Source of the DNA: Todiramphus chloris collaris
Lineage: Eukaryota > Chordata > Aves > Coraciiformes > Alcedinidae
DNA length: 64,000 nucleotides
Assembly: GCA_025345505.1 (NCBI GenBank)
Contig: JANVCC010000130.1
Span: forward strand, 6,209,441-6,273,440
Direction of reading: 5' to 3'
Shown: one piece after another, positions 22,801-36,800 of the stretch
Layout: the number at the start of each line of letters is the position of its first letter
Numbering within the stretch: position 1 is the first letter of the stretch
Program-made: the position numbers and the translations under genes
The notes under the pieces: generated by a model
Databases searched by the model: none
What the model was told of the DNA's origin: nothing
The model's input: the letters and a program-made list of their open reading frames with translations, nothing else

Positions 22801-25800
22801 GCAGGCAGGCAGTGTTGGGGCCTCGTTATGAAAATAATGGCACAGAGGAAAAAGCACCAACCAGCAAAAATATGTCTTTTTGTGAGTTTGCATTTCAGCA
22901 GTTTCATATTAATCTTGCACAAGAAGCCTCCAAAGCCAAGTAAAATACATCTTGTGATTTGAAATTGAACTGATGAACTCCCTATGGGTCCTTTGCTTAT
23001 CCTGATAAACTTATTTTTCCTAGATGGAGTGCACTTAGAACAAAATAGTGTATGTTATTAAATCTGTATTGTGTTGTTCTGTTATACATGGGAGAGTTAG
23101 TAAATTCAGTTTGTGGGTTTGGGGCTGTTTTGTTTTTTTGGCTAACCAAGTCTGTCCTCTACCAATTTTGGTCCACCTTCAAGCCTCCAGCTGCTTCACT
23201 GCTTCCCTGCAGATTTACTAGGGATGCCAAGGGTACCACTGTGTAAGGAGAACACACAGTTATGCAATTTGGGGAATTTGGCAGGACAGGAAGAGAAAAT
23301 TTAGGCAGGCCTCCCACCCACTCCCATGACAAATTGTATTGTATTACAAGGCAGAGCTGTCATCCTCAGAAAGAACTTCTCAATCACTTCCCTCTGGTTC
23401 CCTTAACATTTTGACCTCCTCTATACTACCTGTTGAATGTAAAATTTACTTAACTAATTAAAAAAATACCAGAGGAAAAAAAAAAAACAAACAAACCAAA
23501 ACCAAAAACCCAACAAGAAACAAACAAACCTCCAAACAAAACAAAACATTTCAAGAGAGGAAACTTCATTATACTTAGTCTGCCTTGTCTCTGATGATCC
23601 AGGAGGGAAGGCACAAACACAAAAAAAACCCAGACTTCCATGTAAATGGTAGTGTATTCCTGAAGAAATATGAAACATGAAATTGTTCCACGTACAACTA
23701 CACAGAATATTGCCTTACACCCATCACTGAAATGCCATAAGCTACCCAGTAAGCCATGACCATCAAGAAATCACAGACAGAAGTGCTATATGACTGCTTG
23801 AGGCAAGAAATGATGCTATCAGGAAAAACCTTCCAGTAGATTTGCCTTATGCATGTACTGCAAAACCAGAAGGTTCTCTGGAGCCTGCTTCTGTAGATAC
23901 CCTACAGCATGGATAAATTCCAGCTGGCAAAGATACAGAGGGGTATACACATACATTCCTATTAATCTCACCCACCACTAATCAGGAATTTATACACAGG
24001 CTTTGAGATTTAGTTAAAGGACATTACTTAGCAGCATTCTTCAGCTGGCACATGATCAGAGGCTGGCAGAAAGGGTTACTGGCTATATTGTATTAAATAT
24101 ACATTCACTTTGGGTAACACTGGTGGCTGAGTACCAAAGTAAAAGCAAATCTCTGGCACTCTCTCCCACCACAAGAATTCCTCAAGGGAAAGAAAGTCAG
24201 ACTAGAAAAGGAGTCTGGCTGACAACCGGCAGAGCAAAGGGACAAGGAATAGAAAGGACTGGTAGATAGGCCTAAAACATGTTTGTTTTGCATATACTGT
24301 TTCATTATATTAGAGAAACATTTCTGTCTGAAGGGTAGCTTTTTAGCATAAAGGAGGAAAGTTTGTACCTGTAGGAGTGTAGAGGAGCTGAGGTCAGTTA
24401 AAACTTTTAACTGTCCCTGAGGATTGTTAGCTTATCTAAGGCATTTACTTTCAGCATGGGGTACAAAGTTTAGAAAGTAGAAAAGGGGTCTTTGGGAAAG
24501 AGTTTTTTATATAGTGTGTGGAAAAGATGAAGCTGCTGAGACCTTGCTGCCCTGCAAGACACAAGAGTCCTAAATTTTGAGTAAAGGTTACCTTAGGAGG
24601 GCAAAGCAAGAAGCTGGACAAGTACTGCCCCTCCAGCAGAAGACTGTAAAATTGTTATTGTCATAACTATATGTTAGGTGCTGTCTTTTACCCTGCTTAA
24701 TTATTTTGTCAAGAGTTTTCTTTTTCCTTTTATTTAAAATGTTATCTGTTGATCCCTTTGACTTGTGTTTGCAAATGGGGAAAATTAATTTACTGCGCAT
24801 GAGAAAGTTCAATATTATTTTCCCAGGCTTTTGGGTGGAACTTGAGCAATAAATGGACCCTCCTAAACTTGAACCTGACCCTTGTTGAAGGCAATTAAGA
24901 CCCAGCAAAATGGGTAAAAGGTGTGACAGCTACCACTTGCTGTATCAAAACCAAATCTCTACTCCCACCCACAACAAATAGTGATAGTCTTCAAGGTACA
25001 TCTTTCATCTTTCACAAAATTACCCATGATATTTTTAAATATAAAACATAGCACATTACACCTGTCAGGTACAATAACTAGAAAAATCCTCCAGTTTGGA
25101 AATTCAGAACTGGATGATTTGTAAGAAGTTTGGATACCATTTACAATTATGTGCCTGTTTCAGCTGCCACTGAAGTTGTGGCATTTGAACATGGTGTGGA
25201 ATAAAGCAGTATACACTGGTGACTTTAGTGAAGTCAGTTTGACTGATCCTATTTATGTACTCTCAATCAACAGCAAAGTTTCTGTTGAGCGGACTAGTAG
25301 TTAAAATATGAAAGTAAAAATAAAGGATCCATTTACAGATTGTGCAGCATTTAGTATTTTCCTTGTACTGACAGAGAAAAAATCCCCAACTATCTATATT
25401 ATAGTAATATTCCTTGAAGTGGTAGGACGGGCACACTTTAAATGCTCTGACATAAACAGACAATTAAAATGAACTCATAGAAGAAAAATATCTATTAATT
25501 TGTTCATCAACAAATGCTGTCTTTCAAGAACATCTCACAAGATGACACAGATGATCATCATTAAGTTTTGTACAAGAGTGTTAGACACATTCTCAATAGA
25601 ACTGGTAAATAAAAGAAAAAAAGGCCTGGTTTTAAGTATTTCCTGAATGAATCCCAAAACTGATGGGTTAGAAATGGAATGTGTGTTGGATGATGATATA
25701 AATTTTGTACAGTATTTAAGTCTTGTACTTCAGATATTTCAACTTGATTCTGACTCTTGCATTAGTTCATATTTCTTGGTTCAAATCTGTGTAAACAAAA

Positions 25801-27664
25801 TTATTTCAATTGATTCCTGTGTCTCCAGTGTCCTACAAAGGCAGATTTTGCAACCAAATCTGAATTTTAGACCCCTTTATGAAACATTGTGTTAGTTACA
25901 GGGAGCTTGAGGAGGGAAGAGTTTCATAAATTAAACTTACTAGTCACTGTTGCTTGCTGTAACTGTCTTCCAATGACCCATCTTTATCCCTGGGCAGGAA
26001 ACAAGTCAAGGGTTACCAGAATGGGTTTTCTATTACAATTGTATCATCAAATAGTGCTACTAAGTGCATACACAGTTTGGTAGTAATTCCATCCAATCAC
26101 TAGTGCAGCTAAAATGTAGTAAAATGGCTTCATGATGATATTGCCTGTTTGGGTTGTGGGCAAACCATTCAAGTATATTTTCTCAGCACTTTGTAATACA
26201 TCGCTAATTTCTGCATTGCTCTCTCACTTGGTTAAATGAAGTTAAAGATAGATTAAAAAAACAATTTTGAGTGGAGAAAATTGACTTTCCCATTGCCTTG
26301 ACATTTCTATTTTTCCAGGAACCAGTGTGAAAACATGAAGCAAAGAAGCAAGGATGTCATTATGCAGAACACTAGAGAACACATCATTCTTTACTACTTA
26401 AATGGCGAAGATGCTGCACAAAGACTTTCCTGATTAATTTCTGAAATTGTTCTTTACATTTGAGCAGTTTACTAAAGCCTTTAGGTACTGAATAACAGAT
26501 AAAAAATCTAAAGTTATTACAGGACTGTTGGGACCAGTATGTTTCCCACTGATGGCTTAGTTCTGTGTCCTAAGCCGATATAAAATGGTACTTCACCACC
26601 AGTTTCAGAAGAGTTGTCATAGGCTGTGCTACATGGCCCACTGCATTGCCTGACAATTCAGGAAAGAAAGTTCAGGTTTTGCACTTTCTAATACATCCAT
26701 TTTGATATTATGGAATCTTCTTTATATTTGTGTGCAAGACAGTAAGATAAATTATATCATTTAGAAAACATGAGCAAGGAGAAGTAATTTTTTACATATG
26801 GAAATCAACTCATAGAAATGAGGAAAAATATACTCTGATAGCTGAGGGCACCAACAAAACCCACCAAGAACTGTTTTGCTCTGACTTCCTCCTACAACAC
26901 CATCACAGAGTCTTCTGCTAGCAATTTCTCTCCAGAGAAAGAAACAGATTCAACATTTGTCACATTACCAGACTTCCACCCTCTGTAAAGGAGTTGTTAT
27001 TTTCAGCATGACATGAAAATCTTTCACTAGCAAGATCTCAGTAGATTAAATTAACACATCTTTAAGAGTAAGGTCTTTGGTACACAACCCATGTCTCCAT
27101 GGCACCTGTGCTATTTCAGAGAATTGGTCTGTGGAAGACATGAGAAAAATGACAGCAGATGAGCATAAAGGGGAGAGAGTCTAAGATTCATGATAGCCCT
27201 GTGTAGCAATTATTCTGTGCTTCAGGCAGAGCAAGGGGTGAGTAATCTAATCTTGAAGTAAAGGACCACTCTTTCATAGAGCTGGTGTGGAAGAGCATCT
27301 GCAGTGTATTTACTGCCCCTCATGCCATAAGTTTATCCTGTGCTTCTGCCACAGCAGAAGAAAATAAATAAGTAAATAAATTTATTTCGGTCTTTCCAAT
27401 CTCCTTGTAAGACAGAAGCTGAGGCCAAGAAGGGATCTGTGACACATCAATAAGTTTATCTGGGCAATAGAAGTGGGGTAGGGAAAAGTAATGAAGAGAG
27501 CATAAGGACTCACTCACTCACTCATGTGCCACAATACCTGTGGGTTGAATGTTATCCTGAAAGCAGAATCAAGAGATAGAACTGTTTTTCCTCTCTCTGA
27601 CAAAAAGGGATCACGAGGTTGTACAGAGGAGCATAGCTCCTATCAGAAGTTTGTTAGATAATGA
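19817..27664. other. Downstream/intergenic sequence, no recognisable gene
   Basis: After the TH-like stop codon there is about 7.8 kb with no recognisable coding exon, RNA gene or CR1 copy. It includes the probable 3' UTR, a CA-rich patch at 21789-21806, an A/C-rich tract at 23474-23548 and one unassigned exon-like segment near 26321-26432. The 153-codon minus frame at 22012-22473 has no recognisable similarity and looks like chance. Confidence 0.7.
23474..23548. repeat. A/C-rich low-complexity tract
   Basis: Poly-A merging into repeated CAAAC and CCAAAA units. Minus-strand open frames across it encode only F/V/W/C-rich artefacts. Confidence 0.9.
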
Positions 27665-28460
27665 AATTGTTACTGAACAGAGGTTGGAAGGGACTTCTGG
27701 AGGTTGTCTAACATCCTACCCAGAACAGAGTCAACTTGAGCAAGTTGCTCAGTATTGTGCCCAGACAGAATTTGACTGTCTCCAAGAACAGAGACTCCAC
27801 AAACTCTGGACAGCCTGTTCCAGTGTTTGACCACTCTCAAAGTTAAAAAAGTTTTTTATACTCAAATGAGATTTCTAGTATTTGAATTTGTTCTCATTGC
27901 TTCTTGTCCTTTCCACAGGATAGTGTGGAGAAGAATCTGTCTCCACCTTCTTTACTCTCCCCATCAGGTATTTATACACATTGATAAGATCCCACTGAAT
28001 CTTCTCTTTTCCAGGCTGAACAGTCCCACCTCTCTCAGCAGCTCCCTGCATGTTACATGCTTCAGTCCCTTAGTCATCTTCATGATCCTTCATTAGACTT
28101 GCCCCAGTATGTCCATGTCCTTGTACTGGGGAGCCTAGCACTGGCTGCAGCACTCAAGATGTGTTTTCACCAGTAATGAGCAGAAAGGAAGGATCACTTT
28201 CTACCATCTGCCTGCAATGGTCTTTCTAGTGCAGCCCAGGATGCTGTTGATCATCTCTGTCTCAAGGGCAGATTCCTGGCTTATAGTCAACTTGTTGTCC
28301 ATCAGTAAACCCAGGACAGCAGGCTTTTTCTGCTAAGTTGCTTTTCATCTGGTGGATCCCCCCAGCCTGCACGGGTGCATGGTGCTAATTGTCCTCAAGT
28401 GTACAATTTTGCTCTTCTCTGAGAATCTTGTTGTCCCATTTTTCCAGCCAAGAAGTCAGT
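27665..28460 (-). mobile_element. CR1 LINE fragment, diverged
   Basis: Reading from the element's 3' side on the + strand one sees GAGGTTGGAAGGGACTTCTG, then CAGCCTGTTCCAGTGTTTGA, ATTTCTAGTATTTGAATTTG, TTCCAGGCTGAACAGTCCCA and GCAGCCCAGGATGCTGTTGA, which are standard CR1 blocks in order. The 5' end fades after TTTTTCCAGCCAAGAAGTCA near 28440. It has many mismatches and no usable frame. Confidence 0.9.
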
Positions 28461-30002
28461 GAGTTCCTCAGACTTTTCCATGACCCCATTCAACAGCATA
28501 CCTACATTTCCCTCAGTATTTTGCTACAGATATACTGAGGAAGTGCCCTTTACATCCCTCACCAGATTCAACTCCATCTGGTCTTTGGTTTTCCTAACCT
28601 CATCCCTGCATGATATAAAGTGTCTATATTCCTTATGGGAGATCTGAAACTAATTCTACCTCTTGTATGTTACTTATTTATGTTTGAGGTTTGTCTGGAG
28701 CTCTTTGTTTCATCCATGCAGGCTTCCTGCTGTCTTCCTTGGTTTCCTGTGTGTCAGGATGGACCATTCTTGAGCTTGGAAGAGGCAACCCTGGAAAAAA
28801 TGCTCAATCTGTCTTATGAAAATGTAGAGGATGGGGGAGGTAAGATGGAAGGAAAGCAGAAAAATTATACTACCTACCATTCATGTCAGAGACCCAAGTT
28901 CATGTGCTTGCTCCAGTGGACACTTAATTTACCACATAGAGAGAACTACTCTAATAGAAGAGCAATTGAGGAAAGCATGTTCTATAATATCAAATAAACT
29001 GGTGTTTTTTGGACATGTTCTCTGGACGTGGAAAGCCTCAGTTTGATTTTGTGTCACAGCACACCACAGAGAGAATTTGGCATCAGTATAAATCTGGATC
29101 TCCTGCCTATTGACTAACAGGCAGCTCAGTCCCCCAAAAGCTTTCACCTTCATCTGTGTAAGATCCAAATCAGACCATGCCAATCATCTTTGGCATGTAA
29201 TTGAAATTCTGAATAACACTCATTTTTCAAATCCTTCTGTACTTCATGTGTGAGTACATCAGACAGTACACCTCCTCCTGATCATGCAGTGTTTCAGACC
29301 TGCAGGGGGATTCCTTCAGTTTTAGGGAAAAGGAAGATAAGATTTTGTATACATCATCTTCTCTTGGAATCTGTTAGGGCACTTCATCCTGGTGGGATGA
29401 AGAGGTTACCAATAATGTTCATATTAACAACATGTTCAGTAACAGAAATTTTAGGTTGTGTTCTGACTTCTATTCTTCCCTGAAGCACATCATGAAATGC
29501 TGAGATTATAGCAGCAGCTTTCTTTCACGTGGAGAGAAGACCATAGAAGATTTTGAACTTCAGGGTAATACACTGACAAAGGACATGTCAGTCGAGCTAT
29601 CAGGTAGAAGATGGTCAAGGAAGCTGCACCTCTGAGGACTGTGGTTGAGAGCAGGCAGATCAGAGGACTTGCCTATATAAAGGCACTGGTACTCTAGTAT
29701 CATAGGAACATGTTTTCATTCCTACTTGCTTCACTTTATATATCGTAGAGGAGAATCAGGCTCATATCCCATTGAGGGGTACCCTTCACCAGCTATCACA
29801 CTTCACAGTTCCAGCAGACTTTCACAGTCTGTTTGGCTTCTCTTGGCTGCCCAGATTCTGAACTGTATCAGTGTGGAGGATTCAGACTATACTGTCCTTG
29901 TCAGCTAGACTGCCCACCGTCCCCTTCACAACCAGTGCTGTATTTATTTCTTACGGACCGTGTACCTGCTTGTCGAACAGCTCAGTGTTATTTACATTTT
30001 GT

Positions 30003-30018
30003 CCACAAGGTGGTATCG
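30003..30018 (+). promoter_or_regulatory. Possible CTCF-like site
   Basis: CCACAAGGTGGTATCG resembles the CTCF core CCASYAGRKGGCRS in + orientation, with mismatches in the middle (A for C/T) and at GGT for GGC. It includes a CpG. Sequence match only. Confidence 0.3.
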
Positions 30019-32287
30019 CAGCACTAACATTAATGTAAACACGGTGACTGGCTTAACTTTTGCCCAGTTACCTGATAGACCGCTGCTACTGGACAGATGT
30101 TGACAACCTTCTTCCTGTTGTTAACTTTCTAATTAAAGACCAGCGTGATATATTAGGCCAAAGACATCTACACTGGCATAATAAAGATCTGTGAAAATAA
30201 AGAGGAGATATAGATATCTATGCCAAAAGAGCTGTTTGGAAAGAAGGGGTAGTAAGGCAAACCAGCTTTGAGATGTTGACTTTTTTCCAGAACCAGTGAG
30301 GCCAGATATTATCAAATGCTGTTCAAGAAGGATGAAGGTGGCTGATGCAGTGGCCCCTAACATCACACTTGAGTGGCTCTCTGGTTGTAGATTGTGGCAT
30401 GGTAGAACTTGTCCTTTCAAGGCCCACCAGAACCCGTATCTAGCAGCTTGTAGGACCATATTTGGTCATCTCCTTAGTGAAATGTTTAGGATCTTTTCTA
30501 CAGCTAGTTTAGGTTGCAGTTTTGCTTTTGGCAACACTACTGCTGGCTTCAGGCAGTCCCATCTACAACCTCCTCCCACTTTCCACTGCTGATTGCTGCA
30601 TGCCATACCTGGCAGCATAACTATGACAGATCAGAAAATTACTTCAACATTATTATTCTCTCTCTTACACATACTGCTGGGTTTTTTTTTTAACTAAATT
30701 TCAGAGGTCTATTTCACAACACAGGCTCATGAGTGGTTGTGCTGCCACTAATGAGAAGGCATTGTGCTTGCAGCAGAGGGTCAGGAGTGGAAAGAAACGT
30801 GAACACTTTTTACCATGGACCTTGATTTGTGTCTTATTTTTCAGTCTGTTCTACCAAAGGAGGTAAATTATCCTTCAAAATATGTATTTCACATTAATGT
30901 TATGGAGATTGATACTTAGAAAGTTACTTAATAACCAAATACTTGTTAATTTTTCATACCGTTATTACAATATAGCCAAGTTAATGGCTCATTACACCTC
31001 ATGAGGATTTATACTTGCTTAAAACCTCTTCATATTCTTAGGTCACAAAATAAAAGTCATTTTGAGAGTGATTTTTAGTAGTCAATCTTTTGTTCAACAG
31101 AAAATAAGAGCATTCATATAACCCCTTTGAGCTGACATCCTACTACCAGTGAATTGTGCTCAGTCCTGGGATATGTAAACTAATCAAGTAGTGACTTTTT
31201 CTGGAGAGGAAGGGGTAGGAAGAATACTTTATCTCATAATTAGCGTGGTCTCTATCTTCATATCACATCACAGTGACTATAGTGACTAACATAACTCGGG
31301 CACTCTCTAGACTGCCTAATTTGATATCTCCTTTAGCAGGTTACCAAAAAAAAGTGGCTTTAACCTCAAACCCAGGCTGCTAGGCATCTAACACAGGCTT
31401 GAAAGGACAGAACGTGTTAGTGTCAAAGAGATCAGAAGAGGATTTTCAACCTAGTTGGTACCAAAACTTAGTACTGGAACAAAATTCCCTCGCTTGAGTC
31501 TATTTACCAGTAATTCTAGGTGGTCTCCCATCAAAGTGCTGGAAAGTCCTCCTTAGTGTCATAGTGACTGCCCACAATCCTTACAGCCAAGACAAAGTGT
31601 TGCACAAACTACGCAGGCTCTTAGTTCCCAAGAGCATTACTACATACCATGGGTCTGACTATAATTTTTCATCTGTTACTGTAACTGTAGTAGGAGGCCT
31701 TTATTTATGTCAGAGTACCCTTATAGTGTACTGATAAAGTGCTATGAAGTATTCCAAGGAATTGACATAGCTGTCTTCAAGAAATGGAACTGCTGTTCCA
31801 GTCTGGTGAAACTATCCAGATGAGTGAAAATACTTACCTTGATGGAAACGGTTTTGACAGTATGCTCATGCCACCACTGGGGATCTCACACTCCTGACAG
31901 ACAGAGCCTGGCAGGAATTTGGAGCATAGATGCAGCTTAGATCAAGTGAACAATTTGGAGTTAGAAAAATATAGCAATGATCCTTTAAAAATGCTTTTAT
32001 TTACAGAAAAATTCAACTGAAATAAAGTCTCTTAACAGGAGGTCTTGATTACTTTTCCATTTCCAAACCACACGTAATAATGGGGATGGAATGTGGTTAC
32101 CATAAATTGTTGGTTTACAAATCATCACTGACTTGTTAGCAACAGCTAGGATGTTAGAGTTGGAGCAACAGTTTGGATGTGATAAAATAGCAAGAGCCCA
32201 TTTTTCATGGCATCACTGGAATGAATATAAATGAATTCTTCCCAGAGATTCATTGTCGTGGTTGTGGTAAACAGCAAACTGCCTATT

Positions 32288-32354
32288 TCCTGCTCATGTT
32301 GAAATCAATGGGAGTTTTATTATTGGCATCAGGAGAAGCAGGATTTGACCTTAA
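32288..32354. repeat. Ancient palindromic interspersed repeat remnant (TCAATGGG type)
   Basis: The arms TTCCTGCTCATGTTGAAATC and GGCATCAGGAGAAGCAGG are imperfect reverse complements around AATGGGAGTTTTATTATT. This matches the hairpin CCTGCTC-CATTGA-TCAATGGGAG-GCAGGATTTGGCC motif that I recall as widespread in bird, crocodile and turtle genomes. The family name is not certain. Confidence 0.5.
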
Positions 32355-33235
32355 TAGAAAAGAGAAGAGGAAAAGAGAAAAAGATGAGGAAGAAAGCAAA
32401 GAATGAGTCTTAGAGTTCTAAAATGACTAGTGATTCAGTTGTCTGACTGGAGACACTTCAAAAGAGGAGTCTGAAAAGCAGAACATACCAACAACCTGAA
32501 ACTGGGGCCCCTTTTCATTTGGATTTCCTTCCAAATTTTCCTTTGAATTCTCTGCTTGTGAACTTTGAAACTGAGGAATAACCAACACTAGTCATTGCTG
32601 AAAATGCAGATTTTCAAATTTTCCTTTTTCTTGGAAATGCTTCTGCCTCTCTAATGGCACTAAAATGTTCTCTTATTGGGTTTTGGATGAAGCCTATAAA
32701 AATCAGCAAAAGCATTCTTTCAGAGAAGCCAGCACAAACTTTCTTCCATATTTGTGTTTAAGTCATGACAGAGATCACTATCAGTCACTTAGCCTTACTC
32801 AAGCAACATCCATATGTGTTAGTAGGCAGATTTAGCAACCTTGCCTCTATCATACAGGTAAATCTTTACAAGGGAACTTTCTGCATTAGAAATAGAGGAA
32901 ATAAGGAGATCTAGGCCAAGGGAGATCACTATGCTTGCTTAACTAGTAGATTAAACTGCTCAAATTTATGGATTTCTCCTAAAGTACTCTATACAAATAG
33001 ACTAAACCATCCAAAATAACAATGTATGCATTCTCACCACATGGTACCACACATCACAAGCTTAGTTCCTTTATCATGTGTATCCAAAGCACTCGGCAAG
33101 GTCACATTTCCTAAATATAGTTGTTTAAATATTTAAAAGAGTGAGTGAAATCTGGTACTCTAAAATCAACAGTAAAAATTCCAGTGACTTCACATAGACC
33201 AGAACAGATGCTTAGCTGAGTAAATGAGGCTAGGA

Positions 33236-33850
33236 TCATAGAATGAATCACAGAATTATTCTAAGGGACCTTTAAAAGTCGCCTAGTTCACCTCCCCCTT
33301 GAGTGACCAGTGACATCTTCAACCAGGTCAAGTTGTTCAGAGTCCTGTCCATCCTGACCTGGAATGTTTCCAGCAGTGGGGCATCTACCTCCCCTCTGGG
33401 CAACCTGTGCCAGTGTTTCACCACCCTCAGTGTAAAAAATTTCTTCCTTATATCTGGTATAAAGCTACTGTCTTTTAGTTTAAAACTGTTAGTCCTTGTC
33501 CTGTTGCAACAGGCCCTGCTAAAAAGACTGTCCCCATCTTTCTTATAGGCCTTCTTTAAGTGCTGAAAGGCCCTGAAGCCTTCCCCAGGCTGAACAACTC
33601 CCAACTGTCTCAGCCTTTTTTCATAGGAGAGGTGTTCCAGACCTCTGATTATTTTTGTGGGCTTCTTATGGGCCTGCTCCAACAGGTCCGTGTCATTCTT
33701 GTGCTGAGGACTCCATAATAGAGGGGAAGAATCACCTCCCTTGACCTGCTAGTCACGCTTCTGGTGATGCAGCCCAGGATACAGTTGGACTTCTGGGCTG
33801 CAAGCACACGTCAGCTCATGTACAGTGTTTCATTTACCAAGTCCTTTTAG
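33236..33850 (-). mobile_element. CR1 LINE fragment with ORF2 C-terminal remnant
   Basis: The 3' tail at 33236-33262 shows degenerate ATCATAGAAT and ATCACAGAATT octamers. Minus-strand 33682-33272 is an open 136-codon frame that is a clear CR1 ORF2 C-terminus: HLSYEKRLRQLG, then FNLQ-like VVQPGEGFRAFQHLKKAYKK, then FTLRVVKHWHRLPRGEVDAP. The conserved 3' third is therefore unusually intact. The 5' side fades near 33850. Confidence 0.93.
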
Positions 33851-36800
33851 ACTGGCACACAGGTGCTCACAACTATTATTCTGTGCAACTACTCCTGAGC
33901 ATGCTGGTAAAGAATTTGGATAATGTATGAATGTTTCAAACCAGGTCCTGCAGCAATGCAAATCAGGATGAATTTAACCTTTGCTAACAAAAACTGAAAT
34001 TGCAACATACATTAAATAGACTCTAACATATGGAGGCAGAGAAGCCAAGTACAAAATCACAATAGCCACTTTTAAGGTGAAAGGCTAATGCAGTTCATTC
34101 TTCCCTATCTGGTATTATTTTTTTCTTTATAGTACACTCTCATTAGCTGCAAGACAGCCCATAAAATAGAATGTGTTGCACCAGCCAGATGAGGAAGGTT
34201 TGTAAAGGAAAGTTGTGTCTAATAAATGTCATTTTTCCTTAACAGAGTCTGACATTGTTGAGATCTAACATGTAAGAGCAGATGATCCAACTGAGATTTA
34301 TCACAGGAAATCCAAGAGGAATTGAATCCAATCCTTTGAACTTTCAATATGATTTTTTAACTGTGAAGTACACAAGGAACTATGTTGACTATTGTCATAT
34401 TTGGCTAGAGACCACTTGTCTTACCTCAGTATTCTCTAGAAAATTATCATTTATCCCCCAACTATTTCTGATGTTTCTTGAAAGAGACAGAAAACACAGT
34501 TGAGACTGATTTTGGAGGAAGGATATATTCTGCATTCTAAAAAATCCTAAACTGTCAAAAAATTCACCATCCCAAAGGTAAAAAGTAATTAGTGCCTGTC
34601 AGAAGACACACTTAAATTTACTAGCTTCATTTAACTTTTGCCTGGACGACTTAGCAAAAATCTAATCACTGTAGTACACAAAGTCTCTACTGAAGAGGTG
34701 TATCCATTGCCCATTTCACTAGTCTAGTAAATTTGTTTCTCATTCCTCCACAGTGGAAAAGAGGTCTGTGTCCAAACCAGCAAAATACATACATTTCACA
34801 ACAACAAGACTTGTCTTCCTCATCAGTTCACTGCTCTGAAGAACATTTCAGAATCAGTATGTCGCATTCAGTTTCACTGCTTTGCCCATGACAACTGGGA
34901 TGTTCAAAAGGGAAGCATTAAAAGCAGTTTCTTGGAGTTGTGTTGGTCACCTTTATTTTGGAAGTGGATTTGATTTCACTAGTTTGATTTAATTACTGTA
35001 AACATTTAAACTCTGAATAAGTCTGTACTATGCTTTTATGAAGTGGTACAATATCATAGAATCATAGAATACCTCTGGTTAGAACACACCTTCAAGATCA
35101 TCAAGTTCAACCATTATCCCAGGCTCACTGTGAATAAAGGTACTGCTATTAAAGGAATTTAAAAATATTTCAGCATTTCTTTCATGGCAGATGGAATGAT
35201 TTTGTGATGAAAACTTATCTAACGTAAGCCACTTTACTTGTGCACTGGTAACTGTCTCACTGTGCCAGCTCTGCTGTATTCCCTGCTCCTATTGCCAGAA
35301 TGTCCCTCCTGGCACTCATTTGAAACCAGACGACAAGTCTACTGCCTCGATATTTCAGTGGAATCAAAGCTCACTCAAAGCTCACTCTTAAGATGTCCTA
35401 GTATGTGTCATATAAATACCCAATAATAAAGTACTTGCCTGACTTACAGCAGTTTTGATTAAGAGTAGAACACCCCAAGAAACAGACTTGGGACTTCAGG
35501 AATTACAAACCAGAATATTTAGAGGCTGGTCAGAGTTTACATGGTAGACCAAGTTGCCTTTAAATGTACTAAGATTCAGGTATTTTCTCGATCAAGATGT
35601 CTTGGGGCAGTTTACCCTAATTCTGTATGTTACATATGTTTATTTGCCAGTAACTGAGGAGTTCAGGTAATGACATTATTTCAGGATTACCCTTTTATCC
35701 ACAAGCACTTCCACTTACCTATCTGCCCTTTTAGCTACTGCTTTCTCCTCAGACTAAATTCTAGATTAGGGAACTTCCACATTTCAGTTTTCTGAGGCTT
35801 AGGAGACATGTGGAAGTGCTTCCCTAAGGCCATAGTTAATTCAGGGACCTATGCATGATCAAGTGGAAGGCTAGGAGCAGGAAGCATTGAGACTTCACTT
35901 TTGGGCTATGCCCAGAGAGACTCCGAGGAATCTTCTCAGCTAGCACAATCCTGAGAATGCCCATGAAGTTGACAGACTCTGCAGAAACTCCTGTGGAGAT
36001 CAGAAGATGCTTCAAACTGAGTGCTTCTTACATCCTGCTTGGTGGATATAATAGCAACTGTTCAGGCATCTGGTAGCCTTTGGCTATGTGCTTCCTAAAA
36101 AGTGTATAGCACTGCATACTGCCTAAAGAGCACAAAGGCTGTTGGAATGTGGTTTATAAACAATGCAAAAGCCAGAATGTGGTATTCAGAAAACCGATGT
36201 GTTTCTAATGTATGTAGATTTTGTTACTAATATCTAAATTACAAAACCCCCCATACCTTCCAAACTGACTCCAAAGTACCTATCCTTGCCAGGGACAACA
36301 AAGTAACCCAAATTTGGAGTTTCTCGGTCAAGATAGTTTTGAGTCATGACATTTCTTTAAAATCAACATGAGGAATTTATCCAAAAAGTGAGATCACCCC
36401 ACTTTAAAAAATATCTTCCTATCTCCCAAATGTTTTGGCTAATATCAGTCAAGTTTTCATGAAAAATTGCAATCTGACAGAAGTTTGCCTGTACAATTTC
36501 AGGTGGATTAATTTCAGCTTGAAAAAATCAGGGTGGGATTTAAAATCAGGTTCATAAAGGAAGATCCTGCATTAAACTAAACTGTGTAAGAAAGAAGCAT
36601 CTCTCCATCTTGTATTTTCTCTCAGCCAGAGCTAACAATAACTTTGCCTCTGCTACTGAACAGACGAGCCAAAAAAACAGAAAGACAAAAGCCAAAGACA
36701 AACCAAAAAGACAAGAAGCAGAGACAGCAGAGAAGACACAGAGAAAAAAAATCCTACCCCACATGCAAACACTGCTCTGAAAGTTCAAAGATAAGAACAA

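Larger units (their letters stand above)
28461..33235. other. Intergenic stretch, no recognisable gene
   Basis: I see no recognisable exon or CR1. It contains a CTCF-like site near 30003-30018 and a palindromic TCAATGGG-type remnant near 32288-32354. Short open frames (for example 28620-28997 and 30133-30459) have no recognisable similarity. Confidence 0.65.
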
